Positions 35,661 to 48,939 of a stretch of 64,000 nt of DNA are shown here, in pieces. The stretch covers positions 30,419,695-30,483,694 of the forward strand of contig CM077831.1 in NCBI GenBank assembly GCA_039720395.1. The letters run 5' to 3'. This DNA is from Liquidambar formosana (taxonomy: Eukaryota; Streptophyta; Magnoliopsida; Saxifragales; Altingiaceae). Position 1 is the first letter of the stretch; every line of letters starts with the position of its first letter. The notes beneath the pieces are model-generated. The model worked only from the letters and a program-made list of their open reading frames with translations. It searched no databases and had not been told where the DNA came from. The position numbers and the translations under genes are program-made.

Positions 35661-35663
35661 ACG

Positions 35664-36224
35664 ATGGAAAAACGGTATAGCATCATGAGTTCTTCACCAC
35701 CAACACCAGCATCACCCACACCAACAACCTTCGTTCAAGCAGACGCAAACACATTCAGAGAGCTAGTCCAGAAGCTAACCGGCGCAGCCGGTGACTCTCC
35801 AGAGAAACTCCCGGTCACCCTCCCCGCCAGACTCGCCTCCAAACCCATAACCCCCACCGACGCCACCGGCCCCCGCCGGTCACCCTTCAAGCTCCAAGAA
35901 CGAAGGCACACCATGAGAAAGCTCGAGATCAAACTCGGCCTCACCTCCATCCGTAACTCACCGAGTCACTTCTCCCCTCGCCAGACTCACCGACTCGACT
36001 CACCAATTCCCAGCCCCGTCACACCGCTCGGATCCGAGTCGCTGTTCTCCGGCCGAGTCACGAGTTCCGGGTCGGAGTCGCCGGCGTCGGAGGAGGACAA
36101 GGCGATTGCGGAGAAGGGGTTTTACTTGCACCCGTCGCCGTTGAGTACGCCGAGAGGGTCCGATCCACCTGAGTTGTTGACTCTTTTTCCACTGAGTTCG
36201 CCGAGTCAGCAAAGACGAGATTGA
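35664..36224 (+). CDS. VQ-motif protein (VQ4/VQ31-like), transcription cofactor
   Basis: One intronless frame of 186 residues. The VQ signature FxxxVQxLTG is at residues 31-40 (FRELVQKLTG), in the context TTFVQADANTF. After it come repeated Ser-Pro and Thr-Pro sites (for example RRSPFKLQER, FSPR, IPSPVTP, LHPSPLSTPR), a pattern seen in MAP-kinase-phosphorylated VQ proteins of Arabidopsis. The C-terminus has the LLTLFPLSSP block found in this subgroup. VQ proteins are nuclear and bind WRKY factors through the VQ motif. I chose the ATG at 35664 because upstream codons are translated CT and TA repeats. The gene is markedly more GC-rich than its surroundings, common for intronless plant genes. 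The subgroup assignment is from memory. Confidence 0.9.
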   Translation: MEKRYSIMSSSPPTPASPTPTTFVQADANTFRELVQKLTGAAGDSPEKLPVTLPARLASKPITPTDATGPRRSPFKLQERRHTMRKLEIKLGLTSIRNSPSHFSPRQTHRLDSPIPSPVTPLGSESLFSGRVTSSGSESPASEEDKAIAEKGFYLHPSPLSTPRGSDPPELLTLFPLSSPSQQRRD

Positions 36225-36566
36225 ATGAGTAAAAAAAGGAGCGATTCCGAGTTAGAAGAATGGTACGTTATTGGGTTTTTTCTTTTTGGAGTTGGAAAAT
36301 GCTGAATGATGGAGTTTGTCGTCCGTTTTTTTCCTTTTTTTTTTTTTTTTGGGTTGTTGAAATTGAATGTTTTCATGTTAGAGGTTGATGGGTTATATGG
36401 AAATTGGAGGGAGGCGTTGATGATTATATATATTGTTATATATTGTTATATACATATATATTGTGATTTTTACGTTAAGATTTTCAGATTTTGATATGGG
36501 TTTTCTGAATTCAAATGAGGAGGTTGGTTTCGTGTTCCAGAATTCACAACCATCTGCAACTTGTAA

Positions 36567-36632
<66 letters not shown>

Positions 36633-38479
36633 GGTATGTACGTATATGCAGGCTGATTAGTTTACAGTGAACTGATCGGTTCTCTTCACTGATGGCCTGG
36701 ATTAGTGAGAGTTTTATGGAATTTTCATGGAACTAAATTTAGGTTGCAGAACTTGGAGGAACAATGTGCCAATATATTTTTTCCCCCTTTTATTTGTTTT
36801 TTTATTTTTTATCTTTTGGATCGTAATTGCTTATTTGCCACTACTTCTCTTGATTGGATGAGGAATTTGTACCAGCAATCATTGAACGAGTCGTTTCTTA
36901 ATCTCGGTTTTATGACAAATCTCTGAGACTCTCAGTCATGTATTTTATTTTATTTTCCCCTTACCAGAGTTGGTAGCACATTTCATGCGCGTGTACCCCA
37001 AATAGTGAAATACTTTAATTATAATATTATTTTAAGGCCTTGTTTGTTTGGTCGGATAAGGAGAAAATTGAAGATAATGAAATGCTCTCTTTTCTCTCTT
37101 TCTGGTTACGATGGTTCACAATTAAAATCTCATTCTATTCTATTCTGATTCTTCCGATTCCAATCAAACAAATGAACCCTAAGAATAATGTCATTCTTCT
37201 CTATTTTTGTTTTTTACTATATGATAGTAACAACAACGTCAATATATGTGATTTTTTGTTTTTTAACCACATCATGCTACTACTTATTATTAATTTGCAT
37301 TCCTAAAGAAGCCTCCTTCAGTGATTTCTTGCATCAATTCTTTTATAGTTTCTTATGATTATCTTAATAAAAGGTAAGGGTTATAACTTGAAATGGTGAA
37401 GACAAAGGGATGGAGGTCAAGCCATGTTGTTCCTTTCTATTACAAATGTTTGATAATTTCCTAGGGAGTTGTTAAACTTCTTGTAGCAGCCATGCCAGCC
37501 AAGTCAATCCCTCATTTTATGGATAAGAAGATGCTATCGCTATCAAAGAAAAATTATAGAACTAACGAAAAGCTGAGACTATTTTAAAAACCAATGAAAT
37601 ATTTTCTTTCAATTTTTTGATAGAAGTAATGAAATAAAATTAGACCTTTAATTTTAAGGGATAGAAGAGAAGTGCCGCCTCTTCCTTCCTTGTGTTACAC
37701 TATATGTACCTTTAGGCAATGTTTGTTTAGTCGTTGAAATGGAATCATATTCCAATACATTTCAAATAGCATAAATGGATGAAATAATTTAAAAGGACAG
37801 GAAATCAAACAGCAAATTTGGACAGTCATTTTAAATCCATTTCCATTAATCTAGACTACTTCAAGTATATATGGAATCAGTATTCTATTCTCATCCTATT
37901 TCATTCCAGTTAAACAAACATGGCCAAGAAAGAGGTTAATTAATTCCTTGCTTTTGAGATGAAATTAAATAACGAAATGAAACTCGGTCAGACTCGTCTG
38001 CAATTAATCAAATTTTGATTTTTCACCCAATCCTTAATTAATTTACAAGTCGATCTGCAAAATCCTGAGGGTTGGAATTATATATATGGTCTCTTCTCTA
38101 AGGAACCCAATGATATATTGTGGTGCGGGGGGGCTGGGAATCAATCAATCAGTGGTTGAATAGAAAGAATATTAGATTTAGCTCTTCTTAAGAATTCCAG
38201 CGATGGACTAACAACGACTTGGCATCGTGACATTAATGGAGGGACTACTTAAACGGGCGCAAGTGATTGATGGATGAGTTTCATATATAGAGTTCTTTTC
38301 CACCACGCATGGCTTCAAGGCAAAAACCAACTAGTAGAAATCATATATAGCCAAGGGGAGTCCTTTAAATGCAAGCTTTGTCATCTTTGAACATTCCCTC
38401 AGACCTTTGTGGACTCCTGTGTTCACATTGATGCCTGCATTGTCTTCTTTCTTCTTTCGTCTTTCTTTTGTTTTTCACT

Positions 38480-38521
<42 letters not shown>

Positions 38522-41500
38522 AAGTTTTGATCATATGCGAGATATCCCGTTAATCACGACCATCTGTGAGCGACATGCGCAGGTGCATGAATGCGCACAT
38601 GTCATTCACAGACGACCACAATCGAATGGTATGCTCCAAGATATCCCACACATGATCAGTCCTATATATATATAAACCAATTAAAATAAAAAGAAGTATT
38701 CCTTGAAAATATAATTTTTCATATATGGTTGTTTTCCGCAACAACCCTGTGCGGCGCGTGCGGCTGGGTTTGATGGTCACGGCCATTCATAGAGACAGTG
38801 ACAATCGATTTTTCTTAGACTAAATTATACGGAATTTCTATGAACCATTCGTATGAGTTAGTTTCATAAGACTTAAGCTATTAAAATTTTGGACATTTTA
38901 TCCTCTCTGTTAGATTTAATGCCTCTTTTATTAAATTGAAAAAATACTTATTTAAACATCAAACGGACATCGCATGATGTCATGATATTTATATGATATA
39001 TTTTCTAACAGCAAATAAATAAATTATAAATGAAGTTTAATAGTTTAATTATCCAAAAGTTATTTATTCAATTTTAAAATTAAGATCCATTAAACAGACT
39101 CATGGGTTATGAAAATTTGGCATACAAACAACGGTGTTAGGGGCGAAGGTAGTATGTAACTAGGTGGGGCATACACCCCACCTGAAAATTTCGAAAAAAA
39201 ATAAAAATTTCTTAATAGTTTTCTCTTTTGATGATTATTTCCCAAATTAATACTAGATAAAGAAAATTATTAGTCATTTTGAAATATGTATATAGTCCAT
39301 TTTTAATAAGTTGACAAACATTATCTTTTATATGGTATTAAGTTGAAAAGTGATTACTAAAATATAATAAGTTGCAATAAGTTACCTTCATCTGAAGTAA
39401 TTTCCTAGCTTCACCCTTGAACGGTGTGACTGTCGTCTCGCTGAGTTTATCCTTGTTAACTTTCCCACCGTTAGATTGTGGTTGTAATTCTATTGATGAA
39501 ACCATCAAGGACAGCAGATTGTTGCCCCACGGGAGGAAGACCAACAACCGAAGCACAACTTATAAAATAAACCTCTGTCGTAATGCAAGGGCTTGCAAGT
39601 GTACACAGTCAGCCCACTGCGCACTTTAGCGTCCAGAGAGGGGGAAAACTGGTGGGCCTCACCACGGAATGCACTTGGGGCATTTCTGTGGGCCCCACAC
39701 TGAGTGGAAATGGACTTTGTTGGGACCTTAAACGGGTCGTTGTCCAAAGAGACCACTGTCTGGGCATTAGGGCCGTTGGATTGTTTAAGTTGAACGGTGG
39801 TTATTTCCCGTTCAGATTAGGGCTCGCCAGATACGGCACGAGATCTTAACCTCTGAATCACATGGAAAGTGCCTGCGGTCCCCACTCGACCTTTTCTCAT
39901 ACGTGCCACGTGGCGCTCCTTCATAATTTACGACGTGTCAAATGAAAGGAAAAATACTTTGCAAGAAGAATAAATTTCCCCAAAAAAAATATTTTATACA
40001 AAGTTTTAAAATTAACAAAGGCAGCCAAAAAATAAAGAAAATTAGAATTATCATGATCAAAATGACCACCTTGTTATTAGCATTTTTTTTTTTTCTTGAT
40101 TAACAATTAGGGATTTCCCTCGACCTAATTCCCACCGAGATTTTAGTTCCAGATTAATCTCCTATCGGTTTACATGAGATATCTAATATCCACACAGGGA
40201 GTGATGGCTAAAAGAGAATCGAAACAATAATCTTTCGATAGCACATCTAAGTTCAGAATAATCCCGTAACAATCCAATCCGTTGGATTATTATTAGTATT
40301 TAAAAACGTGATTTTGAAGTACCATTTTTTTTTTCCTTCTCATCCTACAATAGCACAATTATCTTGATATGTTGTTATTGCTTTTTGCAATGACTGATTA
40401 AAAAAATTATCATAGAAAATGTTAGTACAATTGAAGAAAAATATTTATTACATTTTATTTTCATTGTCATGATTTAAATGTTGTAACGATAGTTTGTCAT
40501 GCAAATATTTTCTTTATTAATTTTCTATCTCTAGTGTGAAATAGTAGAACCCTCCCAACAAACACTGCTTTTTGGTATTTACCCCCCAGTCTGAAAGCCT
40601 AAACATTTTGGTTTGAAATATGCAAAACAAGTTTGCGTGTATTTGTTGAAAAGCACTTCCAGACCAAAGATAAGCATATTTACCCAATAAGTGGGTCCAC
40701 ATCAATTACGCGAAATTGAATTCTTATAGTCAAACTGAAACTTCTTTGCACCAACCTTTTGCTTTCCAAATTTGTTGTTTGGAGTTTTTCCCTTTCGGAT
40801 CTCTCTCTGTCTAGGTGATGTATTAGAAGAGAAAATGTTGAGTCAATTACCAAAAATGAAGTCATAATAAAAGGGTTTTTTTTTTTTTTTTTGAGTCATA
40901 TACTGAAATTTGATTCAAAATACAGTTTTATGCAAGCAAAGAAAAATGACTTGCTTCCGATTGGTAATAAAAACTAAGCATAATAAAAGTCTTGATGTGG
41001 ACAAATGCTTTCATTTTCATGTGGTGTCCAAACACGTTCTTGGTGTGTTGTCTTAAAACTCCAAATCACTATGAATGTATTACAGCTTCACATGGCATAT
41101 GTGCTTGCAACGTGGGGTTAACTCATTTGTATTTTGTGGAAATAATTACATTGTTTGAAATATGAATTATGTCGACAACGGTTGGTTCTTATGCCAAATA
41201 TAATTGTCTGGCGTAAATATTACAACCTTAAGAGGTGGACAAATGATTTTTGAAACTTATCTCTCAGTCTTTAATTCAACAATTTGCTCTCTCTCCTCTC
41301 GTCAGCCAAAAAAAAAAAATTTTAATTTGAAATTTAATCGATGACGGGAGAGCCATTGGCCTTACACATGCCTAAGATTAGTTGGGTTAGAAGTCTAAGA
41401 TAATTGTTGGAAAATTATAAATAAATAAAAAAAATGATATATGACTAATTGTAACTACTATGAAAAATATGATACGACTTGAATTCTACCTAATGAGCCC

Positions 41501-41744
41501 GTGTAAAGAGAAAAATGTTTGCCATGGAAATGGGAGGAAGAAAAAAATTTATTCGATAAATTATCAAATTTCTACACATTCTTTATTTTAGTCCAAGGCA
41601 TGTTGGCATAAAGCTCTGACTTTAAGCCTAATAATGGAACACATTCAAATTTGATTAGTCTTTTTGAACTAATCCTCCAGTCTAAATTAACTTGTAAAAT
41701 TTCCTAAATTTTCCACCCAAACCAAATTTATATTTAATACTTAA
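36225..41744. other. Gene-poor interval downstream of the VQ gene
   Basis: The first 450 bp may be 3' UTR; they include a CT run of about 22 units followed by a TA run (36570-36634). Two degenerate Tourist-like stretches, about 37036-37185 and 37718-37918, show GTTTGTTTGG-type ends but no clean duplication. A TA run lies at 38485-38517. A palindromic stretch with TGATCAT ends lies at 38528-38658. The stretch 39600-39940 is clearly less AT-rich and is discussed as a finding. I see no gene. Confidence 0.55.
39620..39940. promoter_or_regulatory. Possible regulatory island with ACGTG / CACGTG core
   Basis: This is a GC-richer island in AT-rich DNA, with open frames in several registers but no recognisable protein. 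At about 39900-39916 the sequence ACGTGCCACGTGGCG contains an overlapping pair of ACGT cores including the G-box CACGTG, and ACGTGTC follows at 39932. Such clusters resemble ABRE/G-box promoters, but no gene starts nearby, so this is tentative. Confidence 0.3.
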
Positions 41745-42045
41745 GGCCTAGTTTGGTTGTCCAATTCGAAATTAAAAAATTTAAGAAATTGTACATAATA
41801 TTTAAGGCATACTCCATTATCTTAAATTAATAAATTCAAGAAAATAATAGTTATCATCATAAATAAAAGTGATAATTCAAAATAGTGGTATTTCATGAGT
41901 TCCTTAAAATTGATTTTACACATCAACTATAGTAATGATTATAACATTTTAAAATATTATAATTTAAGGTGATAAATTTATACCTTTAACCATATGTATA
42001 ATTTTTTGAATTGTTTAATTTCGTATTGGACAACCAAACAAACCG
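41745..42045. mobile_element. Tourist-like MITE, 301 bp
   Basis: The left end GGCCTAGTTTGGTTGTCCAA matches the inverse of the right end, CGGTTTGTTTGGTTGTCCAA, and the pairing continues through GAAATTAAA. TTAA lies at both borders (41741-41744 and 42046-42049). Part of its interior is similar to about 48830-48895. Confidence 0.75.
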
Positions 42046-42708
42046 TTAATTTTTTTTTTTTTTCAAGAATAGCAATTATTATTAAAACAGCAAAAATTCA
42101 TTTTCTTTTCTCTCCTCTTTTTTCCTTCATCTATATATCTACACCCAATCGGTGCTCTCGCACTTCATAGTCCAATAGTATTGCGAAAAGTGTAAAGAAA
42201 TAAAAATTTGTGCAAAAGAGTGCATGCAAAAGATGTGCCCCCTTTTCATAATTTTCATTTTCCATTTATAAGAAGGAAAAAATAGGAAAATGATGGGTGA
42301 TCCATCTAAATGGGCATTCCGTATAGATACAAGGGGTGGGCGAGCATCACCCATCATTGTCCAAAAAATAAATAAAATAAAATAAAAAGAAGAAAAAGAA
42401 AAGGAGGAGAGAGAGATCACATACCAATGTCACAATGTGCCCTATTTTCCATTGTACCATGTAGTCCTCAAAGACGACGTGGTCTAGAATTTCCCTTGCA
42501 TTATTGATGTTGAATTTTGTATGACCACACCCCGGAACTGAGGTTATGGTCCAAATTAAGGATTGGGCACTTTTTCAATTCTATCCTACTCTGTGTTTTC
42601 TTGACTCTCTTGCCACTTTGTTCCTTGTGTTGTACTGCCCTTGCTTGGATTTTAGTGTTGCCTTTCACATCTTTTTTCCTTTTTCCAAATTGATTATCTC
42701 TCTCTCTT

Positions 42709-42718
42709 CCCCCCCCCC

Positions 42719-42751
<33 letters not shown>
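42709..42751. repeat. C21 plus CT tract
   Basis: An uninterrupted run of 21 C is followed by about 11 CT units. The surrounding 42640-42840 is strongly pyrimidine-rich. The reverse strand reads as poly-Gly and Glu-Arg repeats, which explains the open frame there. Confidence 0.9.
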
Positions 42752-42752
<1 letters not shown>

Positions 42753-43759
42753 AAGATATTCCCTTCTAGCCTCCATTGTCAACAAATCATTATCTCCCAA
42801 AAATTTAGCCCCCTCTCTCTCTCTCTCTATGTATGAGTGTGTGTCCCCACTTTTCCTAATGGTCAATGAATTCATCATAACCATGTCAACCATTGCTGCG
42901 CAATGTTCCTATATTTCACAAAAGAAACTAAGGAGTCATGATCACTATTTGATAGAGACATAGATGGAGGTGTCCCCTTTTATAAAATCAGGAATGATTG
43001 AGCTAAATTGCACCTTAATTTGATAGGGAAAATATAGGTCATTTACAAAAGATTTTACCACATTGTAATTAAAATGTAGGTCCCAAAACCGCGTTGACAA
43101 GGAAAATAAAAATAAAAAATTAAATATCCGTGTCGAAGAGAGACGTGCAAAACAGAGATTGTTGTCATCACATCATATCATCGGCCATGTCAAAAATTAA
43201 TTATCTTATGTATATTTCATTAATAATCCCGTGGCTTAAAAGGGAAACTAAGTTGATTCAATGGCGATAACTATTCAATTTAATCATATAGGGTGCATGA
43301 ACGAAGCGTTGAAATTTTCTAATGCGATACATATCATTGGAACAAAAATAGTGCATTTTCTTCCCTTTTCTTTTTCCCCCTAGGTTAAACATTACAATGG
43401 TATTTTTGCCATGATTGTTGCCTCAATCATTCAAAGGAACATGATGTTGCTAGCTAGTGGCTGTGAGAATTTGGATTTTTGGCCCATATAGCCACTTTCT
43501 TCATAATCATGTTCTGTCACAGTGATCATCAAATAATGAGGACAGAGTTTATTTAACTTTCATGACTATTGTCCTCTTTGAATATATCTAGAGAAATATA
43601 TAATGGAATAGTGACCAAAATTGACAGGAACGTTCCGTTGTTGCTTTGGAAAAAAGTAAAGATATAGAACATTTTGCATTATTGATCCTTCTGAAATTAG
43701 AGATATCTCCGTTAATTTTAAATGGGATTTTTGAGTGATTTGAATCAATGCATGATCCC

Positions 43760-44227
43760 TAGGGATGGCAATGGGTGGGGTCGGATGCGACTCGGCACCA
43801 CCCCATACCCGACCCGATCTTTAATATCTTATACCCATGCCCGACCCGATACCCGATGGGTATGAAGAATTAAACTCCATCCCTGATCTACCGTCTTCTT
43901 GAGCCATCCATGCCCGACCCACTCATACCCGACCACCCTGTTGTGAGGATTTTTTTTATACCCAAATTCCATTTTTTTGCTACTTACATCTATTATATGT
44001 TATTCATATAATCATATATCAAGCTTATAAATGTTTTTAACACCTAATATAATCTTGTTCAAATAAGATCATAACTAATATGATCACACAAATATTATAC
44101 ACAAACATAAGGATTAAAAAACAATAAAAATACATAATTAGCGTTCTAATGGACTCCATAAGCCTATACCAAGATAGGTTTCAAATATTCATAAAACCAT
44201 ACATAAATTCCAAACATAGGACATTAA

Positions 44228-44286
<59 letters not shown>

Positions 44287-44478
44287 AAAATATCGGGTCG
44301 GGTCGGGTCGGGTCTCGAGTTTTTTCTTTTTGGGATCCATGCCCGACCCGTACCCAAATTTTTTTAAAGAATGTATACCCATACCCTGACCCGATACCCG
44401 AAAAAATTTTAAAAAAACCCACCCATTCGGGTATGGATCGAATCGGGCCTATGGATCGGGGCAAATTTGCCATCCCTA
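43760..44478. mobile_element. hAT-type element, 719 bp, relative of 7035-7667
   Basis: Ends TAGGGATGGCAATGGG and TTTGCCATCCCTA are inverted. A perfect 8-bp duplication, ATGATCCC, flanks them (43752-43759, 44479-44486). The interior carries many GGGTCGGG/CCCGACCC words and a long TA microsatellite at 44229-44283. Non-coding. Confidence 0.88.
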
Positions 44479-46279
44479 ATGATCCCTCCTGTTGATGCTA
44501 CTATTCTAAATTTCCACATTCATCTGTGAAGATGATCATCATTCTCTTGAAATTTTTTATTCAATGAGATGAATTTGCGCCTTCAAAACAATAACACTAC
44601 TCTTACCCTCTAAACTCTAAACTCTGAAGTCTGAATATAAGGGGACGGGGCAAGCGAATCTCATTAAACCATGTTGTCGTTACTTTATTTTCTTTTTCTT
44701 GTTTTTTTCTCCGCCAAAAGAGAGGAAAACCGGCCTAAACCCCCAATAACCCATTTGTATTTTTATTTTTAATAATAAAAACAAGTTTCAAATCTCTAAC
44801 CTCTCCATACCATGAGAAAATATACCACCCATAATTACTAACACATGTTGCCTTTGGATTTGAAGTGAGAAAAAGGGGGAATAGTTTGGAGAGTCAGCCC
44901 ACTGAGCTAACAAGAAGACTTTGGTTGCTCCATAATTTCGTACGACAAGATCCTATCCCATAAGATAATGGGTTGTCCCCCTAGCACACCTGTCTTGGTA
45001 GGGGTTTTCTTCCCTCAAAGAATAAGTGGTCATGGGGTTCTCTGGAACTGCCACACAAGGGAGAAACACCCATGATTGTGAACTCAATATAAAAGGTTAA
45101 GGTCGCACATATTCTCTGAAAATGGTCACCAGATAAAGACATTTCCCCAAGTTATTATAAGCTTTTTGAAATTTGATAAAGATAGTGGATTTGAGCATAT
45201 GGAATGCTGAGGGCATTTGTTTTTTTCCTTCAAAAAGCTAGTACCACTCTTTTCTTCACTTTTTTGAAAGAAAGAAAATTCTAATGCCTGCATAAAGCTA
45301 TGCCCAATAAAATCATTATCAACATAAGAAAGAATTGGACCACTTGGAGATTCATTTATTCGCCCCATTTCACCTCTTTGACAAATCAAAAAAAATGCAT
45401 TTGTAGAGTTTTTTTTTGGGTATAATTAAACTGCATTATGCGGGTATTAACGAATTGAGTTCGATGTCGTGTTTCCATGAAACACGTAATTTGTCAAAAA
45501 GGGCTGACAATTGTCTCTCTAGAAATCTACCATCCACCTTAGGCCTAACATCAAATTTATTTATTTACTATTATTTTTATTTTTTGGTGAATTGATAGAG
45601 ATTCCAATAATAAGGCATCGATGTCTTTAATGGCAAAGGCAGAGCTGGTGGGTTTTTGGAGTTTAATATGCATGAGAGTGGTAGAATACCATTTGCGTTT
45701 TTATCCACCCACAACCCCCCCCCCCCCACCCCCACCCCCCAAAAAAAAAAAGAATAAACTATGCTAGGGTAATTAATTGTTTTTATCTTCTTTTTTCATC
45801 TTTTATCTTTTGTTTTTTTATCCTTGATAGTTCAAGATCACGTTAGAAAATTACATGACAGTCCCTTTACTATGTTCATGATTAGGACTCTCCTCAAGTT
45901 GGGCCTTGACTTCTACCCTAGAGCTAGGTGTTCAAAATCAAATTGCCCTGAGAAAATTGTATCACTGATTTTTATCCATGAATATCAGTGCCGTGCTCGG
46001 TTTGCTTTCTTTATTCATTTTAAGTTCTTGTACACATCCTATCAAGACGAAAAAAAGGAAAAGTTGGAAAGGAAATTTCATACCCCAACTTGGCTTAAGT
46101 CGTACCAAAATTTTGAATGAAATTAACTCATTCCAATTCCTTATTGCTGTTTCCTTATAAAAATTTTAAAAATTTCATTTCAAAGACAAATTCTACCTAT
46201 AAATTTCTTATCCAAACATAGCGTATAGGTTTCGTATGGATCTAAGAAGGAAGGAAACAAAGTAAATGTATTTCTAAAT

Positions 46280-47036
46280 GGGAGGGCCTATTTTCACACC
46301 CTTTTTTACTTATCCACACCCCTCTATGGATAATTTTGTCATTTCATCTCTTTCTCCCTCTTTCCTCTTTCCTCTCTTCCTCTATCCATTGCCCTTTTCC
46401 TAGCCTCTTCCATTTTTTTTCAGCAATAACCAATAAAACATGAGTTTGGCTCCACTATGTTGGCATTGTCAATTAGGGTGGGCTTGGAGCATTCAAGGCA
46501 AGGAAAGAAAAGGAATCATTGCATAAATCGCCAACGAAATAAGTTTGATGATGAAGAGGGGTTTGAACTCTAGCAAAATGGATTTAAACTCCATGAAGCT
46601 CGACTGAGGAGATACAAACCCACAGCAGATGCTTACTCTTCGAGTCTGACATCAAATGGCTACCGGATGGAGTTTTTCCCGAAAAAATGAACATAGGGAT
46701 GGTGTTCAATGGACTTTAGAAATGGTGTTTTGGAAGGTTTGGGATGCTTTTGGAGGATTGGAGATGGTTACTCACTGTTATTGCAAGGAAAAATGGAAGT
46801 TTGTTAGGAAAAATTAGAGTTATGGATGGCAATAAATGAATGTGGGTATGGTGTTTGGGAGAGTTGGGAATGCTTTGGAAGGGTTGAGGATGGTGGAGAA
46901 TTGTTGTTGCCGGAGAAAATGGAAGAGGAAAAAGGTGATGAGAGAGGAGAAAGGAGAGAATTAGAAAGATGAAATGACAAAATTATCCACAGAGGGGTGT
47001 GGATAAGCAAAAAAGGGTGTGGAAATAGCCCTCCCC
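46280..47036. mobile_element. Mutator-like non-autonomous element, 757 bp
   Basis: Inverted repeats of about 70 bp start GGGAGGGCCTATTTTCACAC on the left and mirror GGATAATTTTGTCATTTCATC further in on both sides. The 9-bp duplication TTTCTAAAT lies at 46271-46279 and 47037-47045. The interior contains two diverged tandem units (about 46695-46800 and 46835-46935). It could carry a captured host fragment, but I recognise no protein. Confidence 0.82.
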
Positions 47037-48897
47037 TTTCTAAATTCTAAAGCAACTTTTGCCTTTTTTCTTTTCTTTCCCTCAAATTTTTCAAAGGAGA
47101 ATGACCAAATGATGGGTCAAAATAAAAGTAATTCTAAATAAAGGGTCAAATCTCTCTTATTCCATTTAAAATGATAGTAATGAGATTTAATCCCCAAAAT
47201 AAGGAATCTATCATATGCCATTTTATAATAACCATTCTGCCCTCCTTTTTTTTTTCTTTTTTTTTTTTTTTTTATCCCACCTAAATACATTTCTCACATT
47301 AAACCCATATCTCCTCTCCTAATTTAAAAGTCTCAAAACATAATTCAAAAAAACCGATCATGTATGTTTTTTTCAACTAAAAATATACTCATCACATTTG
47401 GATTTGAAAAGCTTTTCAATTTTAATTTTATTTTTTTCACCGACTAGGTATGTGAATTAAATTTAAATCACGCTTTTCAATAAGGAATGAGTTTTTTTTT
47501 TTCTCTTTCTCAACATATAAGAGAAATATTAGATAAGTTTTATTTAATAAGAAGAGACGAGAACAATCTGATAAGATTTGGAAGAGTTAAAGAAGAAAAA
47601 AATTTACGAAGATGGTATAATGGACATTTGATCCTAAATCCTCTCTTTTTGGAATTAAAATTCATTATTGCCGCTTTGAAAAAAATATGAGAGTTTTAGC
47701 CTCTTTTAAGGATTACTTTTATTTTGATCCACCGTTTTGTCATTTTCCCATTTTTCAAATTCCAAACAGAGGCTTAGAATATTCCCTTAAAAGGAAAATC
47801 ACTAGAATATTGGTCCTTCCTCAATGGGGAAATAAACCCTGGCAGAGGCTTTTCAAAACAATGAAACCCTGGCAGAGAGCGTCTCCAAGCCCTATCTTTC
47901 CAATATAAGCCCACAAATTGACAGCCCATCCCAACTTGCATGGGAGAATATGGCCAAACCCATAAAAAAATTAAAAAAACCTAAGCTTGCAAAGCATACT
48001 CAGCAAGCAGGACCAGCCTCCAGCTTGTTTCCTGAGCATTTTGTAAGAGTAAAGAAAAGGGTTTACTATCAGAGGCATCTTTTATCATGCAAGGTGTACA
48101 TACAAATCATATGAACAGAATTATTTCTTCCTTCACCTTCAAGCCACCAAAATCTTGTCAATTCTTTAAGTTGCCATTTCAACACCAGTTTGTATGAGTT
48201 TATAGTATAAGCTAGTTGTAATAACATTATTTTTCTTGTTGAATTAGGTTTTTGTCATTTTATTGGAAGGGTGTAGTGTGGAGTGGGACATGACTGCCCG
48301 GATTATTAAACGGACTTATTTCCCGGGTTTTCGCCGCTAACCAAGGGAAAAAAATTATATGGTTAGTGCCCATTTATGCTTTGTTGTTGAGGTATTTTCT
48401 AAAATGTCAAAATTCCCGGTGAAACCAATCCATATCCTTTAGAATAACCCTTCCCAGAATCCCAGCCACCAAAAAAAAAAAAATTTGCATTAGTATTTTG
48501 GGCTTTTCTCAATAACTTAATGGAAAGCTCTGGACAATACCAAGCCCAATGGTGGTTTCTACCTTAGCCCATAAAGCCACCCAGCTTGCCAATGTGTGTA
48601 TGGGCAAGCCCAGAAAAAACTGAAAACTTTGGAAAGCATACCCTGAAGTATGGCCTGCATCCAACTTCTTTCCTGACTGCACTTAAAGATGCGATTTAAT
48701 CATTTACCCACCTTATGATGGATCCAATTTTATAGTTCAAGTTTACGGAAAATCAATTTATCTTCCAAATAGAAATTAAATCATTATAATGTATTTTACA
48801 TGATCTTAAAGGTGCAAATCTGACCATCATTTTAAATGAGAAAATTCAAGAAAATAATATTAATGAAAGTGACAATTCAAGATAGAGGGATTTCAAT

Positions 48898-48939
<42 letters not shown>

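Larger units (their letters stand above)
28237..35663. other. Gene-poor interval, DnaJ gene to VQ gene
   Basis: About 7.4 kb of AT-rich DNA without a credible gene. Identified content: a hAT element (28997-29772), a hairpin MITE (30233-30413), a T37 run (31418-31454), a Tourist-like MITE (31502-31929), a palindromic element with a related partial copy upstream (33117-33444), and TA runs at 33082-33118 and 33253-33282. The VQ promoter and leader must lie in the last kilobase; it ends with A-rich, CT and TA runs (35402-35659). Confidence 0.6.

Noticed and set aside
35571..35663. Upstream extension of the VQ protein
   Set aside because: It starts at a TTG and codes only repeats (SLSL, YIYI); the ATG at 35664 gives the family-like N-terminus.
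37036..37920. Two further Tourist-like MITEs (about 37036-37185 and 37718-37918)
   Set aside because: Ends look right (GTTTGTTTGG-type) but I found no matching target duplication, so they are mentioned only in the interval description.
39505..39849. Frames of 83 and 88 residues on opposite strands in the GC-richer island
   Set aside because: No recognisable motif or splice support; open because the region is GC-richer and short.
42501..42893. 130-residue minus-strand frame
   Set aside because: Its middle is poly-Gly and Glu-Arg from the C21/CT tract.
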